A program made the translations under genes and the position numbers. Below, one piece after another: positions 8,263-15,912 of a stretch of 64,000 bases of DNA. The notes beneath the pieces were generated by a model. It was given only the letters and a program-made list of their open reading frames with translations. It had not been told where the DNA came from and made no database searches. The first letter of the stretch is position 1. Every line of letters starts with the position of its first letter. This stretch comes from JASHVB01 sp963762885 (GTDB taxonomy: Bacteria; Pseudomonadota; Alphaproteobacteria; Acetobacterales; Acetobacteraceae): the NCBI GenBank assembly GCA_963762885.1, contig CAVXNH010000088.1:1-64000 (forward strand). Direction: 5' to 3'.

Positions 8263-8327
8263 TAATGACGAGAGAAAGAACCGATACGAGATTGCGTGAG
8301 AAGGTGGACGCGGCAGGAGTCGCAACC

Positions 8328-8443
8328 GCCGCCAGTTCGCGCACCACGTCATCGGTGAACGCATTCCACTTGTCTGGCCGGTTGTACGTGATCGTCGCGA
8401 CCTGATCGCGGCAATCGTACAGAATGAGGGTGTCGGACTTGAT
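8328..8443 (-). pseudogene. Truncated enoyl-CoA hydratase (crotonase) N-terminus
   Basis: On the minus strand about 38 codons read IKSDTLILYDCRDQVATITY, then NRPDKWNAFTDDVVRELAA. This matches the well-known N-terminal strand and NRP.K.NAF motif of the crotonase family. After that the similarity stops and the frame runs into the palindromic element. No ATG is present. An ATC sits where the start would be, 5 bases after a ggag ribosome-binding site, so the start also looks mutated. It lies 27 bases behind the thioesterase gene and was probably once co-transcribed with it in acyl-CoA metabolism. Confidence 0.7.
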
Positions 8444-8470
8444 TGCTGCTCCAGATATCGTTTGAACGCG

Positions 8471-8887
8471 TCAGCTTGCGGGACGCATGGCCTTGAAGAT
8501 CGCCGTGGCGGTCGCGATCGCGTCCTCGTTCACATTCAGCCGCGCCTGGATGAAGGTCATCGACCGCGTGGTGCGCACAATCTCGCAGTCGCATTCCAGA
8601 AAATCGCCGACGTGCGCCTTGCTGAGGAACGTGGTGCTGAACTGCACGGTGACATGCTTGCGATTGCCAAGGTCGTTGACGATCTCGCCGATCACCTCAT
8701 CCAGGAAGGCGGTGATCACACCGCCATGCATGATGCCGGTGCTGTTGGTGTGGTGCCGCGCCACGCGCAATCCATACACAAACTGATCGCCCACACGCCG
8801 CCGTTGCACCGGCCCAATCAGCGCCGAGAACGGGCACGGGTTGGGCATGTCATGCCAATGTGCGTCGGTATCGATCGATGTGCTCAT
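8471..8887 (-). CDS. PaaI-type hotdog-fold acyl-CoA thioesterase
   Basis: The 138-residue protein has the hotdog thioesterase layout. The key motif is MHGGVITAFLDEVIG (about residues 53-67), in which HGG and the acidic residue of the helix form the active site of PaaI/YbdB-like enzymes. The strands VTVQFSTTFLSKAHVGDFLECD and SMTFIQARLNVNEDAIATATAIFK follow. It hydrolyses small or aromatic acyl-CoA esters, substrate unknown. I use the ATG at 8885-8887; the frame extends 25 codons upstream, but that part is Cys/Arg-rich and not family-like. An enoyl-CoA hydratase fragment follows immediately, pointing to a former CoA-metabolism operon. Confidence 0.85.
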   Translation of the reverse strand: MSTSIDTDAHWHDMPNPCPFSALIGPVQRRRVGDQFVYGLRVARHHTNSTGIMHGGVITAFLDEVIGEIVNDLGNRKHVTVQFSTTFLSKAHVGDFLECDCEIVRTTRSMTFIQARLNVNEDAIATATAIFKAMRPAS

Positions 8888-9048
8888 ACACGGCAGTGTG
8901 CAGTTCTCCCGCGTGCGGATCAATCCACACCTGTCGTTGCATTTGACAAAATTCCTCGCCAATCGGGAGCCGAAACATCCGCGCCAATTCAGTCTGCGCC
9001 GGGCAGTCTCAACGGCCTACTATGCCTTGTTTCACACCCTGAGTATAT

Positions 9049-9078
9049 AATTCTCCCCTCAAAGGGACGGGGAGAATT
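9049..9078 (+). promoter_or_regulatory. Hairpin enclosing the ribosome-binding site of the GT2 gene
   Basis: A perfect 10-bp inverted repeat, aattctcccc (9049-9058) and ggggagaatt (9069-9078), has a 10-base loop. The right arm contains the ggggaga Shine-Dalgarno sequence for the ATG at 9085. A TATAAT hexamer overlaps the left arm (9046-9051). Folding would hide the ribosome-binding site. A regulatory role is inference. Confidence 0.5.
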
Positions 9079-9084
9079 GTTTCA

Positions 9085-9786
9085 ATGAGCAATCCCGGAC
9101 CGGCGTGCGACGATCCCTCGGTGGCCATTATCGTACCGGTGCATAACGGCGCCGCTTACCTCGACGCGGCACTGCGCAGCGTGCTGGCACAGCTTGGGTG
9201 CCGGATCACCTCGGTCATCGTCGTCGATGACGGCTCGACCGATGGCAGCGCCGAAATCGCAGCGGCCCATCCCGCCCCGGTCCGGCTCATTCGCCAGGCA
9301 CATGCCGGCGCCGCGGCGGCACGCAATCGCGGGCTGGCGGCGGCAACTGAGGACTTTGTCGGCTTGCTCGACGCCGACGACCGGCTGCCACCGGGCAGTG
9401 TCGCGGCACGGCTGGCGGCGCTGTGTGCCGAGCCCGGCCTCGACGCGGCGTTCGGGCTGACGACGCAGTTCGTCTCGCCCGACCTGGATGACGCGGTGCG
9501 AAGCCGGTTCGAGGTGCCCGATCGTCCAATGAGCGGCTTGCTTTCGGGGGCGGTGTTGATGCGTCGCCGGCTGTTCGAACGGGTCGGCGGGTTCGACACC
9601 AGCCTGCGGCACGGCGACTTCATCGACTGGTATCTGCGCGCGAAGGCCGAAGGTCTGGCGGCTCGCTCGCTCGACACGGTGGTGCTGGAGCGGCGCATCC
9701 ATGGCGGCAACCTGACAGTGCGCGACAAGGCGGCCCGCACCGATTACCTCACCGTGGTGCGTCGCCACCTCGCCCGGCAGCGCTGA
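9085..9786 (+). CDS. Family 2 glycosyltransferase (short, GT-A fold)
   Basis: The 233-residue protein has the classic GT2 opening: VAIIVPVHNGAAYLDAALRSVL, VVDDGSTDGS, AGAAAARNRGLAAA, and the metal-binding GLLDADDRLPPGS with DAD at about 96-98. RRLFERVGGFDTSLRHGDFIDWYLRAKAEG matches the conserved acceptor-side region. It would transfer a sugar from a nucleotide donor to a glycan or protein acceptor; donor and acceptor cannot be told. There is no membrane segment, so it acts in the cytoplasm. The gene is convergent with the next glycosyltransferase (5-base gap), and both flank the nucleotidyltransferase/PqqD/HprK cassette. Confidence 0.88.
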   Translation: MSNPGPACDDPSVAIIVPVHNGAAYLDAALRSVLAQLGCRITSVIVVDDGSTDGSAEIAAAHPAPVRLIRQAHAGAAAARNRGLAAATEDFVGLLDADDRLPPGSVAARLAALCAEPGLDAAFGLTTQFVSPDLDDAVRSRFEVPDRPMSGLLSGAVLMRRRLFERVGGFDTSLRHGDFIDWYLRAKAEGLAARSLDTVVLERRIHGGNLTVRDKAARTDYLTVVRRHLARQR

Positions 9787-9791
9787 CTTGT

Positions 9792-10799
9792 TCAGGCGGC
9801 GACGGGCATGCTCGTGCGGCAAACCGCCGCCAGCGCGGCATCCCATGCGTCGACGTCGGATGGCAGCAGCAGCGTCGCGTCGTCGCGCACGGCCGAATCG
9901 CACAGGCTGACCGCGTCGCCATAGAGCTCCCGCAGCACCGTTCCGATCGGTTCGGCGCCGCGCGCGCAGGCGAAGCGGCGCGTGCCGGACCAGGGCGGCG
10001 TGAAATGGGCGGGGGCGGGGAAGCGGCGGCTGAACGCCTCCGCGGTCTGATACGATTTCATCAACGCCAGGATTGCGAAGTTCCGGCGAAAGTCGGGGCG
10101 CGCGAACACGTCCGTGCCGGCGCTGTAGCCGCCGGAGCTCGGGTGGTAGAGGTGATGCAGGATGCGCTCCGGATCCTCTGTGACGCCGATGCCGCCCAGC
10201 GTGCGCACCTTGACGAACCAGGCATTGTCCTCGCAGCCCCAGCCGCGGAATTGCTCCGCCATGCCACCGTAACGATGGGCGAATTCGGTGCGCACCAGCA
10301 CCGCGTGGCCCGGGATCATCGCATTGCTGGCGAACTGGCTGACCGGGTCACACACATCCGGCGCGCATCGGCGCATCGCCACGTCCCGACTGTCGGACTC
10401 GGAGAGGTAGTGCACCCGCGACCAGGGGAGCAGGCAATCGAGCGAGCGCGCGATGCACTCTTGTCTGGCGTTGGCGATGAAATTCTCCGGCAGAAGTATG
10501 TCGCTGTCGAGCCATAGAAAATGCGTCGTGCGAACAAAGGCGAGGCCGACATTCATCGCCCGCGTCTTGTGAAATGGCGGCGTGCCTTGCACGAATACAT
10601 GGAAGTCGGCGAAGCGGCTGCCGGCCTCGGCGGCGTGTGGCGCCGCGTCCAGTTCCACCAGCACGATCCGGTCGATGCCGGACATATCCCTCAGGCGCGG
10701 CAGCGTGGCTTGCAGCAACGGCAGCCTGTCTGCCCCGCCGTGCGGGATGATCACTGTCACGCCGGGAACGAGTTCGCGCACATAGGACGGGAGCAGCAA
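9792..10799 (-). CDS. Glycosyltransferase with galactosyltransferase-type C-terminal motif
   Basis: This 335-residue protein has a GT-A N-terminus (GVTVIIPHGGADRLPLLQATLPRL). HFLWLDSDILLPENF supplies the DSD metal site, and AEQFRGWGCEDNAWFVKVRTLGG is a clear GWG.ED motif of beta-galactosyltransferase/chondroitin-synthase type domains. It likely adds a hexose or amino sugar to a surface glycan. It has no signal peptide. It is divergent from the nucleotidyltransferase gene, with 92 bases between them that must hold both promoters. Confidence 0.82.
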   Translation of the reverse strand: MLLPSYVRELVPGVTVIIPHGGADRLPLLQATLPRLRDMSGIDRIVLVELDAAPHAAEAGSRFADFHVFVQGTPPFHKTRAMNVGLAFVRTTHFLWLDSDILLPENFIANARQECIARSLDCLLPWSRVHYLSESDSRDVAMRRCAPDVCDPVSQFASNAMIPGHAVLVRTEFAHRYGGMAEQFRGWGCEDNAWFVKVRTLGGIGVTEDPERILHHLYHPSSGGYSAGTDVFARPDFRRNFAILALMKSYQTAEAFSRRFPAPAHFTPPWSGTRRFACARGAEPIGTVLRELYGDAVSLCDSAVRDDATLLLPSDVDAWDAALAAVCRTSMPVAA

Positions 10800-10891
10800 C
10801 GGCGGGCCTCCGGCAACTCGTGCGGATTTGCACGCGGGCGGTTGTTAGCATCGAATGATATCCGGGGCAGGCTGGCGGGGGAATCGAGGGC

Positions 10892-12562
10892 GTGTTCGAT
10901 ACGGCGGCGGTGCGGGCCGGACTGAGCGAGAAGGACGTGCTCCTGCTGCGCGCGGCGCTGCTGGATGGGCCGGAGGTAGCGCAGGCTTTCGCGGCCTGGC
11001 GCACCGGGGTCGATCTGGCGGACATCGATTACGGCTGGAGCAGATTGCTGCCGTTGGTGCAGCGCAATTTGGCGCGGTGCGGGATCGACGACCCTTGGAT
11101 TGAACGGATGCGCGGGGTCCGCCGGATGTACTGGGCGCGGAACCTGACGCTGCTGCATCGGGTCGACCCGGTGCTGGCGGGCCTCGCCGCGGCCGGCATC
11201 CGCGTGATCCTGCTGAAGGGCGCCGGCATCGTGGCGGCGTTCGGGGGTACCGTCGATCTGCGCCCGATGGACGACGTCGATATCATGGTGCCACCCGAGG
11301 AGTTGGCTCGATCGGTGGCGCTGTTGGGATCGCTCGGCTGGCGGCCGAAGGAGGCGTTGCCGTGCGATCCGGTGGCGCTGGCGGAGGTGACCAGCACCGC
11401 CGGCTGGGCGTTCGTGGCGCCGGACGGCAGCGAACTCGACCTGCACTGGCGCGCGCTGAACCTCGATGGGCGGATCGGCAACGACCAGGGGTTCTGGCAG
11501 CGCGCCGAACCGGCGCGGCTGGGCGGGCAGCCGGCGCTGGTGCTGGCCCCCGCGGACCAGTTGCTGCATGTCTGCGTGCACGCCGTGTATTGGGCCGGGT
11601 TCTCCAGCCTGCGCTGGGCAGCCGATGCGGCGTTGATCATCCGCGCGAGTGGGAATTGGTTGGATTGGGCCACCGTGTGCTCCGAGGCGCGACGGCGCGG
11701 CTTCGCCACGCTGATGCTCGACTGCCTGAGCTTCCTTCAGACCCGGTTGTCGCTGCCGGTGCCGCGCGCGGTGCTGCGCGATCTGCGGCGTGAGGTGCGG
11801 TTCGTCGAGCGGGTGGAGGTGCGGGTCAATCGCGGCAACCCGTTGACCCGTGGTGTCGCGCAGCGGCTGGCGGCGAAGTTCGTCGCGTTTCGCCGGGCCG
11901 ATCCGGCGCTGTCGGACCAGCCGCCGCGACGGGCTGTCATGCCGTTCCTGCGCCAAATGCTGGAGGCCAGGTCGGATGCCGGCGTGCCGAGCCTGTTGCT
12001 GTTCCATCTGCTGCGCCGGCCAGCCTGGTTGCGCCGCTTGCTCTGCGTGGACCGGAGGATGCGCCGCGACCAGGGGCATCGGCCGCCGGGCGATCCGGGG
12101 CCGGCGATTCCGGCGTTGGCCGGGGAGACCCTGGATCTGACCCTGGGGGGCGCCGGCGCGAGCTTGCTTGGCTGGTGGTCGTACGCCGACCCGCGCGACG
12201 GCGGCCGCTGGACCAGCGGTCCGGAGGCCCGGATGCTGTGGGATGTCTCGCGCGCGGCGGGGGTGGATCTGGTCTGCGAACTGGGGGCAGAGGGCTTTGT
12301 CGCCGAAGCGCACCCACGCCTTGCCGTCCAGGTATTCGCCAACGACCGCAAGGTAGCCACGCTGCGGTTTGTGTATGGGGTGCCGGCGGAGGCGATGCAT
12401 CGCTTCACAATTCCGTGCGGCGTGATCGGCGACGGCGGCAGCCTATGTCTTTGTTTCGATATCCGTTATCCTCGCTCGCCGGCGAGTCTCGGCGTGCGGG
12501 CGGATGGTCGCCTCCTGGGACTGCTGGTACAGCGGATCAGGCTTGCGCCGCGCGGGCAATAA
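10892..12562 (+). CDS. Nucleotidyltransferase family protein (NTP_transf_5 type)
   Basis: The 556-residue protein has a nucleotidyltransferase core: RVILLKGAGIVAAFGGT (LLKG at 107-110), then DLRPMDDVDIMVPPEEL with the metal-binding D-x-D at about 127-130, and SELDLHWRAL. This is the pattern of the NTP_transf_5 group. A helical region (QLLHVCVHAVYWAGFSSLRWAADAALII) follows, as usual in the family. A C-terminal part beyond residue 400 (ALAGETLDLTLGGAGASLLGWWSYADPRDGG) looks like a separate beta-rich domain. Substrate is unknown; it could nucleotidylate a sugar, a peptide or a protein. It is 26 bases upstream of a PqqD-like gene and then an HprK-like kinase, a gene trio also seen around some RiPP and exopolysaccharide loci. 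Confidence 0.8.
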   Translation: MFDTAAVRAGLSEKDVLLLRAALLDGPEVAQAFAAWRTGVDLADIDYGWSRLLPLVQRNLARCGIDDPWIERMRGVRRMYWARNLTLLHRVDPVLAGLAAAGIRVILLKGAGIVAAFGGTVDLRPMDDVDIMVPPEELARSVALLGSLGWRPKEALPCDPVALAEVTSTAGWAFVAPDGSELDLHWRALNLDGRIGNDQGFWQRAEPARLGGQPALVLAPADQLLHVCVHAVYWAGFSSLRWAADAALIIRASGNWLDWATVCSEARRRGFATLMLDCLSFLQTRLSLPVPRAVLRDLRREVRFVERVEVRVNRGNPLTRGVAQRLAAKFVAFRRADPALSDQPPRRAVMPFLRQMLEARSDAGVPSLLLFHLLRRPAWLRRLLCVDRRMRRDQGHRPPGDPGPAIPALAGETLDLTLGGAGASLLGWWSYADPRDGGRWTSGPEARMLWDVSRAAGVDLVCELGAEGFVAEAHPRLAVQVFANDRKVATLRFVYGVPAEAMHRFTIPCGVIGDGGSLCLCFDIRYPRSPASLGVRADGRLLGLLVQRIRLAPRGQ

Positions 12563-12588
12563 CCGCGTCGGCGCACAGGGGAAGCGGA

Positions 12589-13128
12589 ATGCAGGACGAC
12601 AAGGTGTTCTTCGTGCGCCCGGACGAGATCGTGCATGACACGATCGAGGGCGAGACGGTGGTGATCGACCTGCAAAAGGGCGTGTATTTCCGTTTCGACG
12701 GCGCGGCCACCCATGCCTGGAACGGGCTGCTGGAACGTGCCACCGAGGATGAACTGGTCGATCGGGTGGCTGCTGCCTATGCGGCGCCCCGGGAGGCGAT
12801 CGCAGCGGACGTGCATGCCTTCCTGATCGCGCTGTACCGCGACGGCATCATCCGCCGCGAGGACGCGTCGGCGGCTGCCCCGAGGGCGATCCGCGCGGCG
12901 CCGAACGGGAATGCGGCGCCCGATGCGGCGAAGAGCGAGGTTTTTAGCGGCCTGCCGGTTGAACGCTTCGACCAGCTGCGGCCGTTGGTGGGCGGATCGG
13001 TGGACGACAGGTTGCCGTTCGAGGGCATGACGCTGAATTGGTTCGAGGACCTCGACGAGTTGCTGACGATCGATCCGGTGCACGAGGTAAGGGACGAGGG
13101 CTGGCCGCACCGGCAGGCCGCGGACTGA
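12589..13128 (+). CDS. PqqD-like peptide-binding (RRE) protein with C-terminal tail
   Basis: Residues about 5-90 have the PqqD/RRE winged-helix pattern: VFFVRPDEIVHDTIEGETVVIDLQ, GVYFRFDGAATHAWNGLLE, TEDELVDRVAAAY and DVHAFLIALYRDGIIR. PqqD-type domains bind leader peptides and hand them to modifying enzymes. A flexible Ala/Pro linker (about 91-115) leads to a distinct acidic tail (116-179). The tail includes VERFDQLRPLVGG, LDELLTIDPVHEV and DEGWP. Classical PqqD ends near residue 90, so the tail is unusual. It could be a fused substrate, an interaction arm for the kinase, or an independent small domain. The ATG at 12589 has a good ribosome-binding site. The next gene starts 7 bases after the stop, so translation is probably coupled. 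Confidence 0.78.
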   Translation: MQDDKVFFVRPDEIVHDTIEGETVVIDLQKGVYFRFDGAATHAWNGLLERATEDELVDRVAAAYAAPREAIAADVHAFLIALYRDGIIRREDASAAAPRAIRAAPNGNAAPDAAKSEVFSGLPVERFDQLRPLVGGSVDDRLPFEGMTLNWFEDLDELLTIDPVHEVRDEGWPHRQAAD

Positions 13129-13135
13129 TCGCGAT

Positions 13136-14224
13136 ATGGCGGTGGTGCCGCCGGCCGGCGGTGACAGTGCGGCCGGCGTGGCGTTCTTCGATGCTGCTAC
13201 CGCAGCGTTCGCGGCGGCGTGGGACCGGCACGCGGCGGATGAGCAGTGGCTGCGGATTGCCCGGCGACGGGTGCGGATGCGGTTCGCCGGGGGACGCATG
13301 GCCGAAATCATCCCGCCGGCGTTCGGGCATCTGCAATGCGCAGCAGCGGACCGCGCCGATCTGACCATTCTGCTGTGGGACACCGCCTCGACCGGCGTCG
13401 AACCGCCGCCGCTGCCGTGGCGGGCGGATCTGCTCGATCGGATCGGCAAGGTGGGCGGCTGGTGCGACGCGCGCCTGACCACCGTGCACGAGCCGGAAAC
13501 CGGGCAGCTCTGGGTGTTCGACCGGCAGAGCATGACGGCGGTGGTCTGGATGAACGACGTGGATGCGGTGCCGCTGTGGGACCGGATCCATCCGCTGCGC
13601 CGGCTGCTGCATGTCTGGGGGCGCGGGTTCGGGGCTGACCTGGTGCATGCCGGGGCGGTCGGCATCGACGGCGTTGGCGTGCTGGTGGTCGGCCCGGGCG
13701 GTACCGGCAAGTCCACGACGGTGCTGGCGGCCATGCAGGCCGGGATGCTGTCGGCGGGCGACGATTATGTGCTGGTCGACGGCGGATCGTCGCCCACGGC
13801 GCACGCACTGTACGGCACGATGCGGCTGCATCAGACGCATCTCGATCGGTTTCCGGGACTGATGGCGCACCGGGACCACGTGTTTCAGGAACCCTGGAGC
13901 GGCCGGGCCAAGATCACCAGTTACATGTCCCGGCATCGTCCGGACCGGTTGACCGGTGAGTTGCGGCTGGTTGGCGTTGTCGTTCCGCAGGTTGTTGAGG
14001 ATGCCCGGGCCGAGTTGGCCCCCGAGACCGCCGGCCGCGCCTTGCTGGCCTTGGCGCCGAGCTCGATCCTGCAGGTCGATCCGACGGATGGGGGAATGCT
14101 TGCGCGGTTGACTTGGCTGTGCCGCGGTCTGCCGTGCTGGCGATTGCCACTGGGCCCGGACCTGACGCAGGTGGCCGGAATGTTGACGCGACTGGTCAGT
14201 GGGCAGGCGGCCGACCCGCCCTGA
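13136..14224 (+). CDS. HprK-like serine kinase/phosphorylase-fold protein
   Basis: The 362-residue protein has a Walker A loop, VGPGGTGKSTT (about residues 185-195), in the HPr-kinase-like context HAGAVGIDGVGVLVVGP. It is followed by MLSAGDDYVLVDGG, where the Asp pair takes the HprK acidic position. The N-terminal 150 residues are unrelated to Gram-positive HprK. In the family these kinases phosphorylate a serine on HPr or, in some RiPP clusters, on a peptide. No HPr gene is nearby. The partner encoded just upstream (PqqD-like with a tail) is therefore the obvious candidate substrate or substrate carrier; that is inference. It ends the operon at the large repeat region. Confidence 0.78.
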   Translation: MAVVPPAGGDSAAGVAFFDAATAAFAAAWDRHAADEQWLRIARRRVRMRFAGGRMAEIIPPAFGHLQCAAADRADLTILLWDTASTGVEPPPLPWRADLLDRIGKVGGWCDARLTTVHEPETGQLWVFDRQSMTAVVWMNDVDAVPLWDRIHPLRRLLHVWGRGFGADLVHAGAVGIDGVGVLVVGPGGTGKSTTVLAAMQAGMLSAGDDYVLVDGGSSPTAHALYGTMRLHQTHLDRFPGLMAHRDHVFQEPWSGRAKITSYMSRHRPDRLTGELRLVGVVVPQVVEDARAELAPETAGRALLALAPSSILQVDPTDGGMLARLTWLCRGLPCWRLPLGPDLTQVAGMLTRLVSGQAADPP

Positions 14225-14373
14225 ATGAAACCGCGTACGTCGTCGGGTTAAGGACCCTCCCCCTCCCCGTGGGGGCTTGGGCCGCGAAGCGGACCAAGGT
14301 TGGGGGGAGGGGGGCCGTGCGGCACGAACCCGTCGCCCCCAGTCCTGCTATGAAAACTCCCACGACGCCCGAT

Positions 14374-14553
14374 GTCGTCATCCCCGCGAAAGTCGTCATC
14401 CCCGCGAAAGTCGTCATCCCCGCGAAAGTCGTCATCCCCGCGAAAGTCGTCATCCCCGCGAAAGTCGTCATCCCCGCGAAAGTCGTCATCCCCGCGAAAG
14501 TCGTCATCCCCGCGAAAGTCGTCATCCCCGCGAAAGTCGTCATCCCCGCGAAA
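14374..14553. repeat. Tandem array, ten copies of an 18-bp unit
   Basis: Ten uninterrupted, identical copies of gtcgtcatccccgcgaaa (180 bases). The unit equals one arm of the palindrome that follows directly (up to 14599), whose other arm is tttcgcggggatgacgac. Because 18 is a multiple of three and no stop codon occurs, frames on both strands stay open and encode hexapeptide repeats such as VVIPAK or RHPRES. These are probably not translated. The array looks like slippage or repair-driven amplification of one arm of a REP-type palindrome. It is not a CRISPR, as there are no spacers. Confidence 0.92.
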
Positions 14554-14599
14554 GCGGGGACCCATGCCGCATGGGTCCCCGCTTTCGCGGGGATGACGA
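14536..14599. repeat. REP-like palindrome closing the 18-bp array
   Basis: Inverted arms gtcgtcatccccgcgaaagc and its complement surround an inner palindrome, ggggacccatgc/gcatgggtcccc. A diverged relative lies at 53549-53610. Tandem unit and palindrome arm are identical, so the array was derived from this element. Confidence 0.8.
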
Positions 14600-14835
14600 C
14601 TGGCGTAACCGTTTTCATCCCCGGTGGCGCATCGCCGGCGATGCGGGGTGTCTCTCCCACAAGGGGAGGGGAGGCGTTTGTTTCTTGCGGGTCGGCCGCC
14701 GCCGGCCGGTGGCCAACGCGCATTGACAGTGGGGCGCAGGATTTGACCCCCCCGCGCGCCTCGCGCCGATGGGTTCACAAGCTGCCGCTGCCGGCCTAAT
14801 ACCCGCCGGTAGGTTTCGCTTCATGGAGGACAAAC

Positions 14836-15750
14836 GTGGCAGGCATGATGGAAGGCAAGGTCGCCGTGGTGACCGGCGCGGGCGGTGGCATCGGACGCGA
14901 GATCGCGATCATGATGGCGGCGGCCGGCGCGAAGGTGATCGTCGCCGATATCGGCGCCTCGCTGGGCGGCGAAGGCGCTTCGGCCACGCCAGCGCAGCAG
15001 ACCAAGCAGCTTATCGAGCAAAAGGGCGGGGTGGCGGAGATCTGCACCGAGTCGGTGGCCGCGTGGGGTTCGGCGCAGAAGATCGTCCAGTCGGCGCTGG
15101 ACCATTTCGGCCGCATCGACGCGGTGGTGAACAATGCCGGCATCCTGCGCGACGTGATCTTCCACAAGATGACCGAGGACGACTGGCTGTCGGTGATCGC
15201 CGTGCACCTGAACGGCTCGTTTTTCGTGTCGCGTGCGGCGGCAGAGCATTATCGCAAGCAGGAGAGCGGGACGTTCGTGCATATCAGCTCGACATCGGGG
15301 CTGATCGGCAATTTCGGCCAGGCGAACTACTCCGCCGCGAAGCTCGGCATCACCGCGCTGTCGAAGTCGATCGCGCTGGACATGCAGCGCTACAACGTAC
15401 GTTCGAACTGCATCGCGCCGTTTGCCTGGAGCCGCATGACGAGCTCGATCCCGGCGACGACACCGGAGCAACAGGCGCGGCTGGCGAAGATCCAGCAGAT
15501 GACACCGGACAAGAATGCGCCGATGGCAGTGTACCTGTCGTCCGACGCGGCGAAAGGCGTGACGGGCCAGGTATTCGGCTGCCGGATGAACGAGATGATC
15601 CTGTTCAGCTCGCCCCGCCCGATCCGCATCATCGCCAGGCCCGACGGCTGGACACCGGAGAGCATCGCGGAAATGGCGATACCGGCGATGAAGGCGGCGT
15701 TCATGCCACTGGATCGTTCCGGCGAAGTGTTCAACTGGGACGCGGTGTAG
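14836..15750 (+). CDS. SDR-family dehydrogenase ((3R)-hydroxyacyl-CoA dehydrogenase-like)
   Basis: The 304-residue protein has the SDR cofactor motif VVTGAGGGIGREIA (TGxxxGIG at about 13-20), NNAGILRD, the catalytic serine region (TFVHISSTSGLIGNFG) and the active-site NYSAAKLG. The extra C-terminal part, with IIARPDGWTPESIAEM, resembles the SDR domain of multifunctional beta-oxidation or 2-enoyl-hydratase-coupled enzymes. It likely oxidises a hydroxyacyl-CoA with NAD. A GTG start at 14836 is preferred because GGAGGA lies 5 bases upstream; ATG codons follow at 14845 and 14848. The next gene downstream is on the other strand. Confidence 0.82.
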   Translation: MAGMMEGKVAVVTGAGGGIGREIAIMMAAAGAKVIVADIGASLGGEGASATPAQQTKQLIEQKGGVAEICTESVAAWGSAQKIVQSALDHFGRIDAVVNNAGILRDVIFHKMTEDDWLSVIAVHLNGSFFVSRAAAEHYRKQESGTFVHISSTSGLIGNFGQANYSAAKLGITALSKSIALDMQRYNVRSNCIAPFAWSRMTSSIPATTPEQQARLAKIQQMTPDKNAPMAVYLSSDAAKGVTGQVFGCRMNEMILFSSPRPIRIIARPDGWTPESIAEMAIPAMKAAFMPLDRSGEVFNWDAV

Positions 15751-15817
15751 CGCCCCGCGCTGACATAATACCAAGCGTCCGTGAGATTGCCCCACGGCTC
15801 TCGGGCCGCGCCCATTG

Positions 15818-15893
15818 TGTCATGGCCGGCGTAGGCCGGCCATCCACGACTTTCTTGTGTCCTGCACAGCGAAGTCGTGGGTGGCCGGTATAA
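15818..15893. repeat. Palindromic repeat of the gtcatggccgg family, partial
   Basis: gtcatggccggcgtaggccggccatccacgacttt... pairs with ...aaagtcgtgg-type sequence and ggccggtat further right. The element lies between the convergent SDR and adhP genes. It shares its core with the copies at 1901, 8046, 31378 and 57642 but has only weak outer arms. Confidence 0.5.
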
Positions 15894-15912
15894 GATCCGC
15901 GCCGGTATGGCT

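Larger units (their letters stand above)
14225..14835. other. Gene-free, repeat-rich intergenic region
   Basis: About 600 bases separate the HprK-like gene and the next dehydrogenase. The left part (14255-14310) has a strong G/C-rich hairpin of ccctcccc/ggggaggg type. The centre is the 18-bp tandem array and its closing palindrome. The right part carries mixed-strand ORFs with no coding signature. I see no gene. Confidence 0.7.

Noticed and set aside
7911..8299. 130-residue plus-strand ORF after phaR
   Set aside because: It runs through the palindromic element, has no ribosome-binding site and no family signature.
10757..12400. 547-residue minus-strand ORF opposite the nucleotidyltransferase
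   Set aside because: It is His/Arg/Gln-rich shadow sequence typical of antisense frames in high-GC DNA, without any motif.
14374..14599. CRISPR-like repeat array
   Set aside because: The ten 18-bp units are contiguous with no spacers, and no cas genes are present.
14113..14799. Open frames on both strands across the 18-bp array
   Set aside because: They are open only because the unit length is a multiple of three without stops; the flanks have no coding signature or ribosome-binding site.
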